A DNA stretch of 64,000 nt from Opitutaceae bacterium (GTDB taxonomy: Bacteria > Verrucomicrobiota > Verrucomicrobiia > Opitutales > Opitutaceae). A model generated the notes under the pieces. That model worked only from the letters and a program-made list of their open reading frames with translations. It did not search any database and had not been told where the DNA came from. The stretch covers positions 62,001 through 126,000 of the forward strand of contig JANQKV010000004.1 of the NCBI GenBank assembly GCA_028280945.1, written 5' to 3'. Positions 28,638 to 38,611 of this stretch are shown here, piece by piece. How positions within the stretch are numbered: the stretch's first letter is position 1; each line of letters begins with the position of its first letter. Made by a program: the position numbers and the translations under genes.

Positions 28638-30596
28638 ATGGCAATTCTTGATACGATCCTCTTCGTTTCGTCCGTGCTCGGTGTCATCACCTTGGGCATT
28701 TTGGCGAGCAAACGTGGCGAAAAAGCCTCCGGCGAATCTGACGCCGCTGATTACTTTCTCGCCGGGCGCGGCCTGACGTGGTGGTTGGTGGGTTTCTCGC
28801 TCATCGCGGCCAACATCTCGACCGAGCAGTTTGTCGGTATGTCCGGCAAATCCGCCGACTGGCTTGGCATGGCCATTGCCAGCTATGAGTGGATGGCGGC
28901 AATCACCCTGGTCGTCGTGGCGTTCGTGTTCCTGCCCAAACTGCTGAAGACCGGCATCTACACGATCCCCGAATTCCTGGAGTATCGTTATGGCAAGCTC
29001 TCCCGCGCGGTCATGGCCGTTGCGACGTTGGTCATTCTCGTCGGCGTGCCGACGGCATCGGTGATTTTCTCGGGTGCCAAGGTCGTCAGTGTGGCGTTTC
29101 CCGATACCCCGATTCTGGGCAGTCTCACGGCCATGTGCTGGATTATTGGTGTGTTGGCTGCCACCTACGTTTTTGTGGGGGGCCTCAAGGCCTGCGCTTG
29201 GACCGATCTCGTCTGGGGCTCGGCGCTCATCGCTGGCGGCGCCATCATTGCTTACCTCGCTTTTGGTGAACTCGCTTCACGCGATGCGGCGGAATTGATT
29301 GAGACCAAGGTCGCCACCTCCGACGCCACCGTCGAGGACCTCGAAGCGGCCGGCGGTTGGGAACGATTCATCCTGCTCAACAAGGGGGAGGCCGCCGACG
29401 GCCCCAACGGATCGGGTGGCAAGCTGCACATGGTGCGCTCAAAGGAAGATCCTGAGATCCCGTGGACCGCGCTCATCCTCGGCCTGTGGATTCCCAACTT
29501 CTTCTACTGGGGTCTCAACCAATACATCGTGCAACGCACGCTCGGTTCGAAGTCGCTGGCCGAGGGGCAGAAGGGTGTTGTCTTCGCGGCGTTCCTGAAG
29601 CTCATCATCCCGTTCGTTGTCGTCATCCCCGGGATCCTCGCCTTCAACCTTTTCAACGGTGATCTCAAGAGCGAGGCCGATCGCAAAAACGCTCCGATCA
29701 TCACCGAACTCGCCAGCGCTCCGCAGAAAGTGTTCCCCTTCAGTCCGGAATTTGCCGACGTCAATCCGGAGGTGGCCGCCCAGATGTTCCGGCACAACTT
29801 TGAACTTGCAGGCGATCCCGGCGAGATGCGCCTCCCCGACAGTCATGTCGCCACGGTCAACGACGAACTCGTGGCGAAGGCTCAAGCCCGGGGCATTCCG
29901 GCTGCCACCCTCGCCATCGGTTACGATTACGATGCTGCCTTCGGCACTTTGCTGCGCAACCTGCTCTTCCCGGGCATCCGTTGGTTTGTCTTTGCGGCTA
30001 TTACCGGTGCGGTCATCAGCTCGTTGGCCTCGATGCTCAACTCCGCCTCGACCATCGCGACCATGGACGTCTTCGCGAAGCTCAAAAAAGATGCCTCCAA
30101 CGAACAGCTCGTGTCGGCGGGGCGGGCCTTTGTGGTGCTCTTCGTGCTGATCGCGACCGTGATCGCTCCGACCCTCGGCAGCCCGGCATTCAGCGGTATC
30201 TTCACTTTTATTCAGGAATTCCAAGGCTTCATCAGCCCCGGCATCCTGGCAGCCTTCCTGTTCGGTTTCCTGGTGCCCAAGGCACCGCGCTACTTTGGTT
30301 GGGTGGCGATTGTGGCCAACGTGTTCCTCTATGGATTCTTCAAATGGTTCGGTGGACCGCTGTTGGTCGACAATGGCCTGTGGTTCTCCAGTGAGATGGC
30401 CTTCCTCGATCGCATGGGTCTGTGCTTCATCATCGTGCTGATCATCGGAGCGGTCGCCACCGTGATTCACCCGCTGAAGGAACCGGTCAAGATGCCCGAA
30501 ATCGCCAACTTCGACGCCACTCCGTCCAAGACCGCCAAGTGGGGCGGCATCGGCGTCGTGCTCGGCACGCTCGCCCTCTACGCCATCTTCTGGTAA
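28638..30596 (+). CDS. Sodium/sugar symporter (SSS family)
   Basis: Sodium-coupled sugar importer of 652 residues with about 14 helices. The start MAILDTILFVSSVLG opens helix 1; an earlier in-frame ATG at 28587 adds 17 polar residues. Conserved SSS features are DYFLAGRGLTWWLVGFSLIAANIS (about 35-58), FLEYRYGKLSRAV, FVGGLKACAWTDLVWG and SSLASMLNSASTIATMDVF near 460 with the Na+ site serines. The extra hydrophilic loop (about 215-280 and again 345-430) is longer than in vSGLT. It follows the aldose 1-epimerase gene, so the two probably form one sugar-uptake unit. The TAA stop lies inside the start of a palindromic repeat. Confidence 0.93.
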   Translation: MAILDTILFVSSVLGVITLGILASKRGEKASGESDAADYFLAGRGLTWWLVGFSLIAANISTEQFVGMSGKSADWLGMAIASYEWMAAITLVVVAFVFLPKLLKTGIYTIPEFLEYRYGKLSRAVMAVATLVILVGVPTASVIFSGAKVVSVAFPDTPILGSLTAMCWIIGVLAATYVFVGGLKACAWTDLVWGSALIAGGAIIAYLAFGELASRDAAELIETKVATSDATVEDLEAAGGWERFILLNKGEAADGPNGSGGKLHMVRSKEDPEIPWTALILGLWIPNFFYWGLNQYIVQRTLGSKSLAEGQKGVVFAAFLKLIIPFVVVIPGILAFNLFNGDLKSEADRKNAPIITELASAPQKVFPFSPEFADVNPEVAAQMFRHNFELAGDPGEMRLPDSHVATVNDELVAKAQARGIPAATLAIGYDYDAAFGTLLRNLLFPGIRWFVFAAITGAVISSLASMLNSASTIATMDVFAKLKKDASNEQLVSAGRAFVVLFVLIATVIAPTLGSPAFSGIFTFIQEFQGFISPGILAAFLFGFLVPKAPRYFGWVAIVANVFLYGFFKWFGGPLLVDNGLWFSSEMAFLDRMGLCFIIVLIIGAVATVIHPLKEPVKMPEIANFDATPSKTAKWGGIGVVLGTLALYAIFW

Positions 30597-30714
30597 GGGG
30601 GTCAGGCTGTGAGTTGTGAATTTTCCCGATCTGTTGGATCGGTCGGGATTTCACTCCTCTATACCTACCAATAGTTTAAGAAGATAATTCACATATCACG
30701 GCCTGACCCCTTTT
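30594..30714. repeat. GGGGTCAGGCTGTGA palindromic repeat (intact copy 1)
   Basis: TAAGGGGTCAGGCTGTGAG at the left and ATATCACGGCCTGACCCCTTTT at 30693-30714 form inverted outer arms with AATTCAC/GTGAATT inside. The middle (about 70 bp) differs from the copy at 49204. The first three bases are the symporter's stop codon. Confidence 0.8.
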
Positions 30715-30736
30715 GTGAAACGATGGTTCCCGCCAA

Positions 30737-30768
30737 TTAAAAACCGGCGACCCCTCAAGGCCGCCGGT
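30737..30768 (-). terminator. Rho-independent terminator of the TonB-like gene
   Basis: On the minus strand ACCGGCG (complement of 30762-30768) pairs with CGCCGGT (complement of 30743-30749) around a 12-nt loop, followed by TTTTTAATT. It lies 25 bp past the stop codon of the TonB-like gene. Confidence 0.75.
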
Positions 30769-30793
30769 CGTTGGTTGGGTCCGGGAAAAGGGA

Positions 30794-31168
30794 TCAGGAG
30801 TTGCGGTCGAGCTTCAGTTCGATGGGCATGACAGCGCGGACTTTCACGGCTTTGCCGTCACGCATGGCTGGTGCGAATTTCCATTGCTCCACCGCTTTGA
30901 CAACCTGGCGCTTGAGCTGGGGGTCGTGCGGAGCCAAGACCTTGACATCGGACGGATTGCCAAGCTCGTCGATGGTCACCTTGACCTTAACCGTCGCGCC
31001 GTCGTGCACCGAGGCAAAGAGTGGTGAAACGATTTCAGTGGGCTGCGGGGGCTGCCAGTTTTCGTGGTTGGGTTTGGCGCCGTCCGGATTCGGGAAAGCA
31101 AGAGCGGAGGTAGTAACGATTGCGGTGCCGACGATCGCGGCGGTGAGGGATTTGATGATCTTATTCAT
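30794..31168 (-). CDS. Small exported protein with TonB C-terminal-like domain
   Basis: A 124-residue protein from MNKIIKSLTA, with a signal peptide (about 1-22, cut after ALA) and a TonB_C-like domain: VKVKVTIDELGNPSDVKVL (about 56-74) and VVKAVEQWKFAPAMRDGKAV (about 88-107), the usual TonB family repeats. It lacks the N-terminal membrane anchor and Pro-rich spacer of true TonB, so it is unlikely to drive TonB-dependent transporters. Such free domains are common in this phylum; their role is unknown. The longer in-frame start at 31288 is rejected because it precedes the signal peptide. Confidence 0.85.
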   Translation of the reverse strand: MNKIIKSLTAAIVGTAIVTTSALAFPNPDGAKPNHENWQPPQPTEIVSPLFASVHDGATVKVKVTIDELGNPSDVKVLAPHDPQLKRQVVKAVEQWKFAPAMRDGKAVKVRAVMPIELKLDRNS

Positions 31169-31436
31169 TTTTGGAAGGTCGCCGAAGCGTTTTGATCGAT
31201 TGGTAGTTTTTGAAGGAAGTCTTGGTTGTGAGTGATAAGCCGAAGCTCGCCTCATACTTTCGCACTCCCCGTGCCAACCGATCTTCATAGTTTTAATTAA
31301 CTGATAATCAGTCTCTTAAAAACTAATCGATTTTTTCGATATTCAGCCATTCAAGCGTATCCGTGCGCAAGCGAAACGCACCGCTCCCAAAACTGGGACA
31401 ATTTTCGGGACTCGGCGGGAGGAGTCCCCCGGTTGA

Positions 31437-32564
31437 CTAAAATACCGGTTTCACCGGGGTGCCAGCCGCCGCCGATTGATAAATCGCCGAGGTCACCACG
31501 ATGTCACGGCGCCCCATTTCAGGCGGCACCACGGAAGGCTCGTCCTTCAGAATCGCTTCGGCAAACCCATCCATTTGATGCGCCTGCTGGTTGAACCCAC
31601 TGATCGGTGTAAGCGCCTCGCCATTTTCCCACATTCGCAAACCGCGGTAGGAATAGGCGGGACCAAGCTTAACGCCATGCTCCGTTCCTGAAGCGATAAA
31701 GTCGTTCTGCCCAAAGTCTCCACTCGACACCCCGGCGAGGGTGGAACCGTCCTCCCAAGTCAGGTTAAAACGTATGGTGTCTTCGACTTCGCGGAAGAGT
31801 TCGGGGCGGCTCTTGGGTTCCTCGTAGGCCGAGATCTCAACCGGATGCTGCCCCCCCATGGCCATGAACGCAGACTGGATCACGTAAACGCCGACATTCA
31901 TCAACTGGCCTCCGCCTCCGAGGGCCTTGTCCTGACGCCACGTCCATTGATCCCCCAACCGATAGGCAAATCCTCCTGTCATCTTCAACGGACTTCCCCA
32001 CGCATCCTCCGCCGCCGCATCTTTAACCCGAAGGTGGTAGGGATGAAAATGGAGACGATAACCCATGGAGAGTCGCACGCCCGCAGCATCACACGCCGCG
32101 ATCATCTCATCACATTCAGCGACGCTGACCGCCATGGGTTTTTCGCAGATCACGTGCTTTCCGGCAGCCGCTCCGGCCAACACGTCGCGCAAGTGCAGGC
32201 CGGGTGGCGTGACGCTGTAGACGATGTCGATGTTGGGATCATCGATCATCTGGTGCATCGTGTCGTAGGAGTAGACACTTTTTTCGCTGAAACCGTAATC
32301 GCGGGCCCACCGTTTTCCTTTGCCTTCGGGATCACCGGTCACGACGCCGCGCAACTCGCACAATTCGGTTTCCCGCAGAGCCGGCCCGAGTTGGCCTCGC
32401 GAATACCCTCCCAGTCCGACCAGGGCGACGCCGAGCTTGCGCCCGTGCGGCAACAAGCTGGCGGCCGGTTCGGCGCGGAGGCCAAGCCCCAAACTGGCGG
32501 CCCCCAAAGCGGAAACGGTGAGAAACTGGCGGCGGGAGTGGTAGGAGGACTGCGTCGAAGCCAT
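31437..32564 (-). CDS. Tat-exported Gfo/Idh/MocA-family oxidoreductase
   Basis: Periplasmic sugar oxidoreductase-like enzyme of 375 residues. A twin-arginine signal (SRRQFLTVSALGAASLGLG, about 10-28) precedes the Rossmann fold (VALVGLGGYSRGQLGPAL, about 45). The family Lys motif CEKPMAVSVAE is near 140 and the C-terminal domain has GGGGQLMNVGVYVIQSAF. With a Tat signal the cofactor is loaded before export, as in glucose-fructose oxidoreductase, which the sequence YRLHFHPYHLR also recalls. The start MASTQSS is chosen because earlier in-frame starts lie before the Tat signal. It is divergent from the GH106 gene across 194 bp. Confidence 0.9.
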   Translation of the reverse strand: MASTQSSYHSRRQFLTVSALGAASLGLGLRAEPAASLLPHGRKLGVALVGLGGYSRGQLGPALRETELCELRGVVTGDPEGKGKRWARDYGFSEKSVYSYDTMHQMIDDPNIDIVYSVTPPGLHLRDVLAGAAAGKHVICEKPMAVSVAECDEMIAACDAAGVRLSMGYRLHFHPYHLRVKDAAAEDAWGSPLKMTGGFAYRLGDQWTWRQDKALGGGGQLMNVGVYVIQSAFMAMGGQHPVEISAYEEPKSRPELFREVEDTIRFNLTWEDGSTLAGVSSGDFGQNDFIASGTEHGVKLGPAYSYRGLRMWENGEALTPISGFNQQAHQMDGFAEAILKDEPSVVPPEMGRRDIVVTSAIYQSAAAGTPVKPVF

Positions 32565-32758
32565 GACAAAATCAAACCACACCTCCCCTTCCCGCAACCC
32601 GTCGAACCAAGTCTGCACCTCTCCGCTGATGTTGAACGTTGCGCTCAACGAAAACCTTCCACCGGCCCGCTCACGTCGGCTTTCGCCTCGCCGGATTCGT
32701 GGACTCGTCGAATGGTCGAAAGCCCCCCGCAACCTCTCCGCCCCCTAAGATACCACCC

Positions 32759-35620
32759 ATGAAACTGAAGCGTTGCTCCCGCCTTTCCTCGTTTTCGTTC
32801 GCTCGATTGTTCCTTGGATCGATCCTTCTCTTTGCCGGCACGAGCCTCCTGCCAGCCGGGGACCGCACGCTGGAGGAATCGTTTCGAAAACCAGCTCCCG
32901 TCGACCATCCCTTCACTCGTTGGTGGTGGAACGGCAACCGGGTCAACACCGCCGAAGCCATCCGCCAACTCGATGTCATGCGGGAGGCCGGCATCATGGG
33001 CGTCGAGATCAACAGCATCGCAATGCCACACGTCGTGCCGACCGAGTCGCTGTCTGAGTTTCCCCAACTCCACTGGATGAGCCCCGAATGGGGGCAGGTC
33101 GTGCGCGAAGTCTGCGAGGCCGCCCACGCCCGTGGCATGACCACCGACATCATCATGGGTTCGGGCTGGCCGTTCGGCGGCGAGTTCTTGCCCGTGTCGG
33201 ACCAGATTCAGCGCGTCCGGCTCGTCAAACGGGCCTTCACTGGTCCGGCCGAGATCGATGTCGCCCTCGAGGAGCTCCACCTCGACGAACAGGACGGCAC
33301 CAACCATGAGTCGGCCTGGGATATCGTGCCGCCTCATCGCGAATTGCTGTCGCTGCGACTCCGCCGGAACGGCGCCAATGACCTCGGCACGGAACTGATC
33401 GACGGGCCCACCGCGCTGCCCGAACGCCTGTCGTTCACCGTGCCCAGCGGTGAGCACACGCTCTACATCGTGGCGATGGAGCAAGGGTTCACCGAGGTAA
33501 AACACGGCGCCCCGGGAGCCGCGGGACCCATCGTGGATCACTACAATCCCGCCGCGGTCCGCCGTTACCTCGACCACGGAAGCGCTGCGTTTGAAAAAGC
33601 GACCGGGCGGAAATGGGCCGACCTCGTTCGCGCCGTCTTTGTGGACAGCCTGGAGCTGAGCCGATCCAACTGGACAACGGGATTTGCCCAAACGTTCGCC
33701 GCGGCTCGCGGCTACAACTTGGAGCCCTACCTGCCCTTGCTGCTCGATCTCTCCGACGATGACCTCCCGCCGGATCTGGCCGACACCGTGCAACGGGCGC
33801 GCTACGACTTCAGCCAGCTTCTGGTCGATACTTTCGAAAAAGGGTTCCTGCGCACCTTTGACGACTGGGCGCATGAACACGGAATCCAAGCGCGCGCCCA
33901 AGCCTACGGCCGCGAAACGGATCCTCTCCACGGCAGTATGAATGTAGCCCTGCCGGAAGGTGAAACCTGGCTCTGGAATGACAGCCTGAACAACCGCGAC
34001 ATCCTCGTCGATTCGACCGTGGTGAACAGCTACGTCGGCTCGGGGGCCCGGCTCAGCGGACAGCGCCGGGTGAGCTTCGAGGCCATGACCAACGCCGTGC
34101 CCGCCTTCCGCGAAACCTTGGCTGATTTCAAACAGGCCCTGGATCAAACGCTGCTCGACGGGATCAGTCACCCCATCCTGCATGGCTTCAACTACACCCC
34201 GCTCGAAGCCGGTTTCCCCGGCTGGGTGCGGTTTGGCTGCTACCTCAATGAACGCACGCCGTGGTGGCCGCACATGGTCCACTTTTCCGACTACGCCGCA
34301 CGCATGAACACGCTTCTCCAGGCCGGTGAAATCGAAACCCGCATCGCCCTGCTAGGCCCGCGCGCCGACGAACTGGCCAGGCTCGGCATGCTCTACCAGC
34401 CTTTCCCCGAAACTCGGTATCCATGGTATCGATACGCCATAGCCGAGGCTTTTCGCCAGGCCGGCTACGGGGTGGACTACGTGAGTGAGCGTGTCCTCCA
34501 GGAAGCGGTGAGGCGGGATGGCCAGCTCCACTTCGGACAACGAACCTACGACACGCTGGTCCTGTTGGATGTGCAGTCGGTGCAGTTGGCGACCGCCCAA
34601 AAACTGCGTTCCCTGGCGGAGGGTGGAGTCACCTTGGCAGCGATTGGTCAAGTGCCGCATCGCCACTCCGGGCTCAAGGACGCGGCCGAACGTGATCAGG
34701 CGGTGCGGGCAATCATGGCGGACATCGCTCCCGAACGCCTGCTGCGTTTCGCGGCACCGACCAAACCGGCATCACCCTACCCCGCGGACCAGCGGGGAGT
34801 GGCCGATCACGACCAGGAGCTGATCGACCTCGCGGCTGCGATTGGACAGGCCACCGGGGCGAATCCGTCGGTGATGTTTGCCGAAACCGACATCGATCTG
34901 TCACACTTGCGGATCAAACTCGACGATGGCCGTGACGCTCTGTTTTTCGCCAACTACAGTCGCGAACGTTCCCTCGAAACCCATGTGCAAGTGCCCCGGG
35001 TTTCCGGATCGGCCGCACGTTGGGATGCAACCACCGGTGAGGTTCATTCCCTGGTCCCCCGGCCAGATGGCGGGGTTGAACTCCACCTACGACCGCTGGA
35101 GAGCACCGTTTTGGTGTGGGGTGGATCAGGGGAAAACCCGTCGGTCAAGCGGGTCGGCGAAGTGCGCGACCTCGCTCAGCTCGATATCACCTCCTGGAAC
35201 CTCGAGTTTCGACCCGTTGCCGGAGGCCAAGTCTTCACCCTTCAAAACCCATCCCTTTTCGACCTTTCGCTGAGCGAGGACCCACGCATCGCTTCGTTTG
35301 CCGGCGATGTTGTTTACCGCGCCAACTTTACGGCTGATCAAGCGGATGCGTTTGATCGGCTTAATCTTGGCCGGGTGCACGGCAGCGTTGCGGCCCGACT
35401 GAATGGCCAACCCTTGGGCGACAGCTGGTATGGTGAGCCCGAGTTCGACGTCGCGGGCAAACTTCGCTCCGGTTCCAACACGCTGGAGGTGACGGTATCG
35501 ACCCATCTGGCCAATTACATGCACGCGCAAAAGGACGATCCTGTCGCCCAGCGTTGGACGTTTTGGTATTCGCCCATCCCCGCGGGGTTGCTGGGGCTGA
35601 AAGCCGACCCTGGGGAGTAG
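32759..35620 (+). CDS. Secreted GH106-like glycoside hydrolase (alpha-L-rhamnosidase type)
   Basis: Large exported hydrolase of 953 residues with a signal peptide (about 1-32). The catalytic TIM-barrel part opens with the GH106 hallmark HPFTRWWWNGNRVN (about 50), then REAGIMGVEINSI and TTDIIMGSGWPFGG near 140. Later parts have beta domains ending in a jelly-roll-like segment (RLNGQPLGDSWYGEPEFDVAGKL, near 895). GH106 enzymes remove rhamnose from pectin or ulvan-type glycans. It is convergent with a sulfatase 6 bp away and divergent from a Tat-exported oxidoreductase, which fits breakdown of a rhamnose-containing, possibly sulfated, polysaccharide. Catalytic Glu residues were not assigned with confidence. 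Confidence 0.88.
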   Translation: MKLKRCSRLSSFSFARLFLGSILLFAGTSLLPAGDRTLEESFRKPAPVDHPFTRWWWNGNRVNTAEAIRQLDVMREAGIMGVEINSIAMPHVVPTESLSEFPQLHWMSPEWGQVVREVCEAAHARGMTTDIIMGSGWPFGGEFLPVSDQIQRVRLVKRAFTGPAEIDVALEELHLDEQDGTNHESAWDIVPPHRELLSLRLRRNGANDLGTELIDGPTALPERLSFTVPSGEHTLYIVAMEQGFTEVKHGAPGAAGPIVDHYNPAAVRRYLDHGSAAFEKATGRKWADLVRAVFVDSLELSRSNWTTGFAQTFAAARGYNLEPYLPLLLDLSDDDLPPDLADTVQRARYDFSQLLVDTFEKGFLRTFDDWAHEHGIQARAQAYGRETDPLHGSMNVALPEGETWLWNDSLNNRDILVDSTVVNSYVGSGARLSGQRRVSFEAMTNAVPAFRETLADFKQALDQTLLDGISHPILHGFNYTPLEAGFPGWVRFGCYLNERTPWWPHMVHFSDYAARMNTLLQAGEIETRIALLGPRADELARLGMLYQPFPETRYPWYRYAIAEAFRQAGYGVDYVSERVLQEAVRRDGQLHFGQRTYDTLVLLDVQSVQLATAQKLRSLAEGGVTLAAIGQVPHRHSGLKDAAERDQAVRAIMADIAPERLLRFAAPTKPASPYPADQRGVADHDQELIDLAAAIGQATGANPSVMFAETDIDLSHLRIKLDDGRDALFFANYSRERSLETHVQVPRVSGSAARWDATTGEVHSLVPRPDGGVELHLRPLESTVLVWGGSGENPSVKRVGEVRDLAQLDITSWNLEFRPVAGGQVFTLQNPSLFDLSLSEDPRIASFAGDVVYRANFTADQADAFDRLNLGRVHGSVAARLNGQPLGDSWYGEPEFDVAGKLRSGSNTLEVTVSTHLANYMHAQKDDPVAQRWTFWYSPIPAGLLGLKADPGE

Positions 35621-35626
35621 ACCCTG

Positions 35627-37153
35627 CTAGCTTGCCGGACCGGCCAACGGCAACTGATCGACAAACGGTGCGTCCGTGCGACGCAACTCCTCCAGCATGG
35701 CCTCCCGGTAGATTCGCACGCGATCAGCGTAGGCCGGATCCAACGCGAGATTTTCCAACTCGGCGGGATCGGCCTCCAGATTGTAGAGTTCCTCCACCTC
35801 TCCCGGCAGCAGGTTCATGATATACTTGTATTCATGCTGTCGATACGACACCCACCAATTCACCCGCGTGGCCGGAGCCGGACCTTCCGGCAACACCGCC
35901 GTGTCCGATCCGTAGGTGCGGTCCGTGTAAGCAAGCAGCACGGCATGATCACTGGGTTCCGTCGGGTTTTCCAGCAACCCGGCAATGTCGCGTCCATGCA
36001 TGGCCCACGGCAACTCCAGTCCCGCATAGCGCAACATGGTCGGCACCAGATCCTGTCCCCCGACGGGCGTGCGGCAGACCGTGCCTTCCGGCAGGCGACC
36101 CGCAAAGGAAATGATCAAGGGGCATGAGAGGTTGGCATCATAGGGGGCCATCTTGTGCTGGAAGCCGTGTTGGCCCCAGGCAAAGCCCTGATCGGAAGTG
36201 AAAATGACCAGCGTGTCTTCCGATTGCCCCGTGGCCTCAAGCGCTGCCATCAACGCGCCCACGCCCTCGTCCAGCGACAGCGCCGATTCGTGGTAGTTGC
36301 GGAGGCTTTCGAAATACTCGCCGCCGCGCGGCGGCCGCCGATTGGTGACGACCCGTCCGTCGTCATCCCGGATCCAGCCGGCCCGGTTTTGCACATACCG
36401 GGGTTTGCCGGGACGCTTGCCGAACATGTCCACCGGGAGTCTGATAGCAGCATCAGGAGGCACCGTGTTGTCGTGGCGAGGCGCAGGGGTGAACGGGCCA
36501 TGGGTTCCGGTGTAGCACAGCCACAGAAACCAGGGCTTGCCGGGGTTGCGCCCCTCCCCGCGAATATAGTCAATCGCCCAGCGGGTGTAGTTGTCGGTGG
36601 CATACCCCGGCACGACGCGAGGCTCCCCGCCGTGGAACGTGAGCAGTTGGTCGTAGTAGTAGGACCCCGCGTTGTCGGGATACTTCGGCCGGTTCCACAC
36701 AATTTGGTAATCCCAATCACGTCCGAAGCCGGTGTCGGTGCCCACGTGCCATTTGCCGATCTGGGCGGTGGTATAGCCCAACTCGCGCAGGTGCGGCAGC
36801 CAAAACGGCATTCGTTCCGGGTCGTATTCATTACCCGGATACGTTCCCGTCATGACCAGGCTTTCGGCCGCGTAGGGCTGCAGGCCGGTCAAAAACGTGG
36901 CTCGGGCCGGCATGCACCAGGTGCCGTTGTAGGCATGGGCAAACCGCACACCCCGCTCGGCCAGTCGATCGAGATGGGGCGTGTGCACCCATGCGGGCGC
37001 TCGCTCATAGCTGCCGACGGTCCGGTCGGACTGGTCGTCGGTATAGATGAAAAGGATGTTGGGCTGGTCCGCTGCCTGTCCGGCAAACGCCAGCACCAAC
37101 GAGAGCGCCAAAAGCCAAGCACGGGGAGGGGAAGAAAATGGGGTCGAGTTCAA
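35627..37153 (-). CDS. Secreted sulfatase (formylglycine-type)
   Basis: Hydrolyses sulfate esters, probably on a carbohydrate. The 508-residue protein has a signal peptide (about 1-28), metal-binding Asp39-Asp40 in FIYTDDQSD and the modification motif CMPAR (Cys80, to be converted to formylglycine) followed by ATFLTG. Further metal and active-site segments are IGKWHVG (about 130) and FTSDQGFAWGQHG (about 325), and the C-terminus has LYNLEADPAELENLA. Maturation needs a formylglycine-generating enzyme, not seen in this window. Convergent with the GH106 gene, suggesting joint action on a sulfated glycan. Confidence 0.93.
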   Translation of the reverse strand: MNSTPFSSPPRAWLLALSLVLAFAGQAADQPNILFIYTDDQSDRTVGSYERAPAWVHTPHLDRLAERGVRFAHAYNGTWCMPARATFLTGLQPYAAESLVMTGTYPGNEYDPERMPFWLPHLRELGYTTAQIGKWHVGTDTGFGRDWDYQIVWNRPKYPDNAGSYYYDQLLTFHGGEPRVVPGYATDNYTRWAIDYIRGEGRNPGKPWFLWLCYTGTHGPFTPAPRHDNTVPPDAAIRLPVDMFGKRPGKPRYVQNRAGWIRDDDGRVVTNRRPPRGGEYFESLRNYHESALSLDEGVGALMAALEATGQSEDTLVIFTSDQGFAWGQHGFQHKMAPYDANLSCPLIISFAGRLPEGTVCRTPVGGQDLVPTMLRYAGLELPWAMHGRDIAGLLENPTEPSDHAVLLAYTDRTYGSDTAVLPEGPAPATRVNWWVSYRQHEYKYIMNLLPGEVEELYNLEADPAELENLALDPAYADRVRIYREAMLEELRRTDAPFVDQLPLAGPAS

Positions 37154-37302
37154 GTGGCGCTACCGAATGATCCCAGAGAGCGCCCCGGCCAATTCCCGCC
37201 AAGCGCGACCGTAATCCCGCATCCCCCAAATTAAGCCGGGCCGGCCCCAAAAAGGAACCGACCCGGGTGTCCAATCGCGTAGTAGGAAATCGCGAAAACA
37301 AA

Positions 37303-38577
37303 TTACATCGGCGGAAGAATGACCGTATCAATAATGTGGATCACGCCGTTGGAGCTCTGCCAATCGACGCCAATGACGTTGGCATCATTGATTTTCACCC
37401 CGCCTTCGGTCGCGAGCGTGGCGTTGTCGCCATTGGCCATCATGACGTCGCCGGCGGTGACCATGGAGGATTCCACCTTGGCCCCGGAGATGACGTGGTA
37501 GAGCAGGATGTCGGAAAGCGTGGGGATGTCATCGAGCAAGGCTTCGACCGTGCCCGCGGGCAGCTTGGCAAAGGCCGCGTCTGTTGGCGCGAAAAGCGTG
37601 AAGGGACCCGCGCTGTTGAGGGTATCAACGAGGTCGGCGGCGGTCACGGCTGCGACGAGCGTGGTGAAGTTGCCTTGGGCAACGAGGTTTTCAACGATGG
37701 TCTGTCCGGAAGGCGCGTCCCCCGGGATAATCACCTCGTCAATGACGTGGATGATGCCATTCGTGCCCATCCAGTCGACCTCGATGATGTTGGCGTTGTC
37801 GATCATGGCACCATTTTCGACCGAAAGGCTGGCTACATTGCCGTTGGCCATCACCAGCGGATTGGTCGAAACGTCCGCTGCCATGATCTCGGAACCAAGC
37901 ACCACGTGGTAGAGCAGGATGTTGGTGAGGGTCGGAATGTCATTGAGCAACGATTCAACCGTGCCGACCGGGAGCTTTCCGAACGCTTCATCCGTCGGCG
38001 CAAACAAGGTGTAGGGTCCCGGGCCAAGAAGAGTATCGAGCAGGCCGGCGGCCTGGACGGCGGTGACAAGCGTCGTGAATCCGCCGGAATCAATCAGGTT
38101 CTGGGGAACAGACTTTTCCTCGAGGAAGTAGGCCTCGGCGAGCCCCACACCATCGTGCGCGCCACTCAGGTGGAGCGTGTAGGTACCGGGAACGAGGTTG
38201 GCGATCAACGCGGCCTCAGTGGAATCGGACGGCGCAAAACCCGAAGCGCGGATGGCGAAATTTTGGGCGGAGTCCCAGTTGTCGTTGGCTCCGATCCAAG
38301 TCGAGCCCTGAAACAGATTGATGGACGGATCACCAGCGGCATTGGTCACGCCAAACTCGGTCAAGGACGGGCCGACGCCACGGAAGAGGACCGGCACGTA
38401 GTCGGTGCCGTCGCCCGCGACGGAGACACCCGTGATCATGGTGTTTTCCCCCGAGCCCACGACACCGCGGGTGGAGAGGTTGCGAACTTCAACATGTTCG
38501 TCAGATAAATGACCGGCGGCGAAAGCGGGAGCCGCTACAAGGGAAGACGCTAGGAGTAAGCTGCTTAGTTTTTTCAT
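37303..38577 (-). CDS. Secreted protein with two fasciclin (FAS1) domains and an N-terminal beta domain
   Basis: Exported adhesin-like protein of 424 residues with signal peptide (about 1-21, AFA cut). An N-terminal domain (about 28-155, NLSTRGVVGSGENTMITG to GTYTLHLSGAHDGVG) matches the C-terminal domain of the GH88 protein at 22604. Two FAS1 domains follow: about 160-290 (FTTLVTAVQAAGLLDTLLG, FAPTDEAFGKLP, YHVVLGS) and about 300-424 (FTTLVAAVTAADLVDTL, FAPTDAAFAKLP, YHVISGA). FAS1 proteins serve in adhesion; single-domain relatives are often stress-induced. It is divergent from the CarH-like regulator across 207 bp, so light or cobalamin control is likely. Confidence 0.92.
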   Translation of the reverse strand: MKKLSSLLLASSLVAAPAFAAGHLSDEHVEVRNLSTRGVVGSGENTMITGVSVAGDGTDYVPVLFRGVGPSLTEFGVTNAAGDPSINLFQGSTWIGANDNWDSAQNFAIRASGFAPSDSTEAALIANLVPGTYTLHLSGAHDGVGLAEAYFLEEKSVPQNLIDSGGFTTLVTAVQAAGLLDTLLGPGPYTLFAPTDEAFGKLPVGTVESLLNDIPTLTNILLYHVVLGSEIMAADVSTNPLVMANGNVASLSVENGAMIDNANIIEVDWMGTNGIIHVIDEVIIPGDAPSGQTIVENLVAQGNFTTLVAAVTAADLVDTLNSAGPFTLFAPTDAAFAKLPAGTVEALLDDIPTLSDILLYHVISGAKVESSMVTAGDVMMANGDNATLATEGGVKINDANVIGVDWQSSNGVIHIIDTVILPPM

Positions 38578-38611
38578 AAGTGTTTAAGGATTGAACGGCA
38601 GAAGCCGATGG

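Noticed and set aside
31407..31428. Hairpin GGGACTC/GAGTCCC after the Tat-exported Gfo gene
   Set aside because: The 7-bp stem is not followed by a T tract on the minus strand, so I do not call it a terminator.
32645..34282. A 545-codon minus-strand frame
   Set aside because: Antisense to the GH106-like gene, with no recognisable motif.
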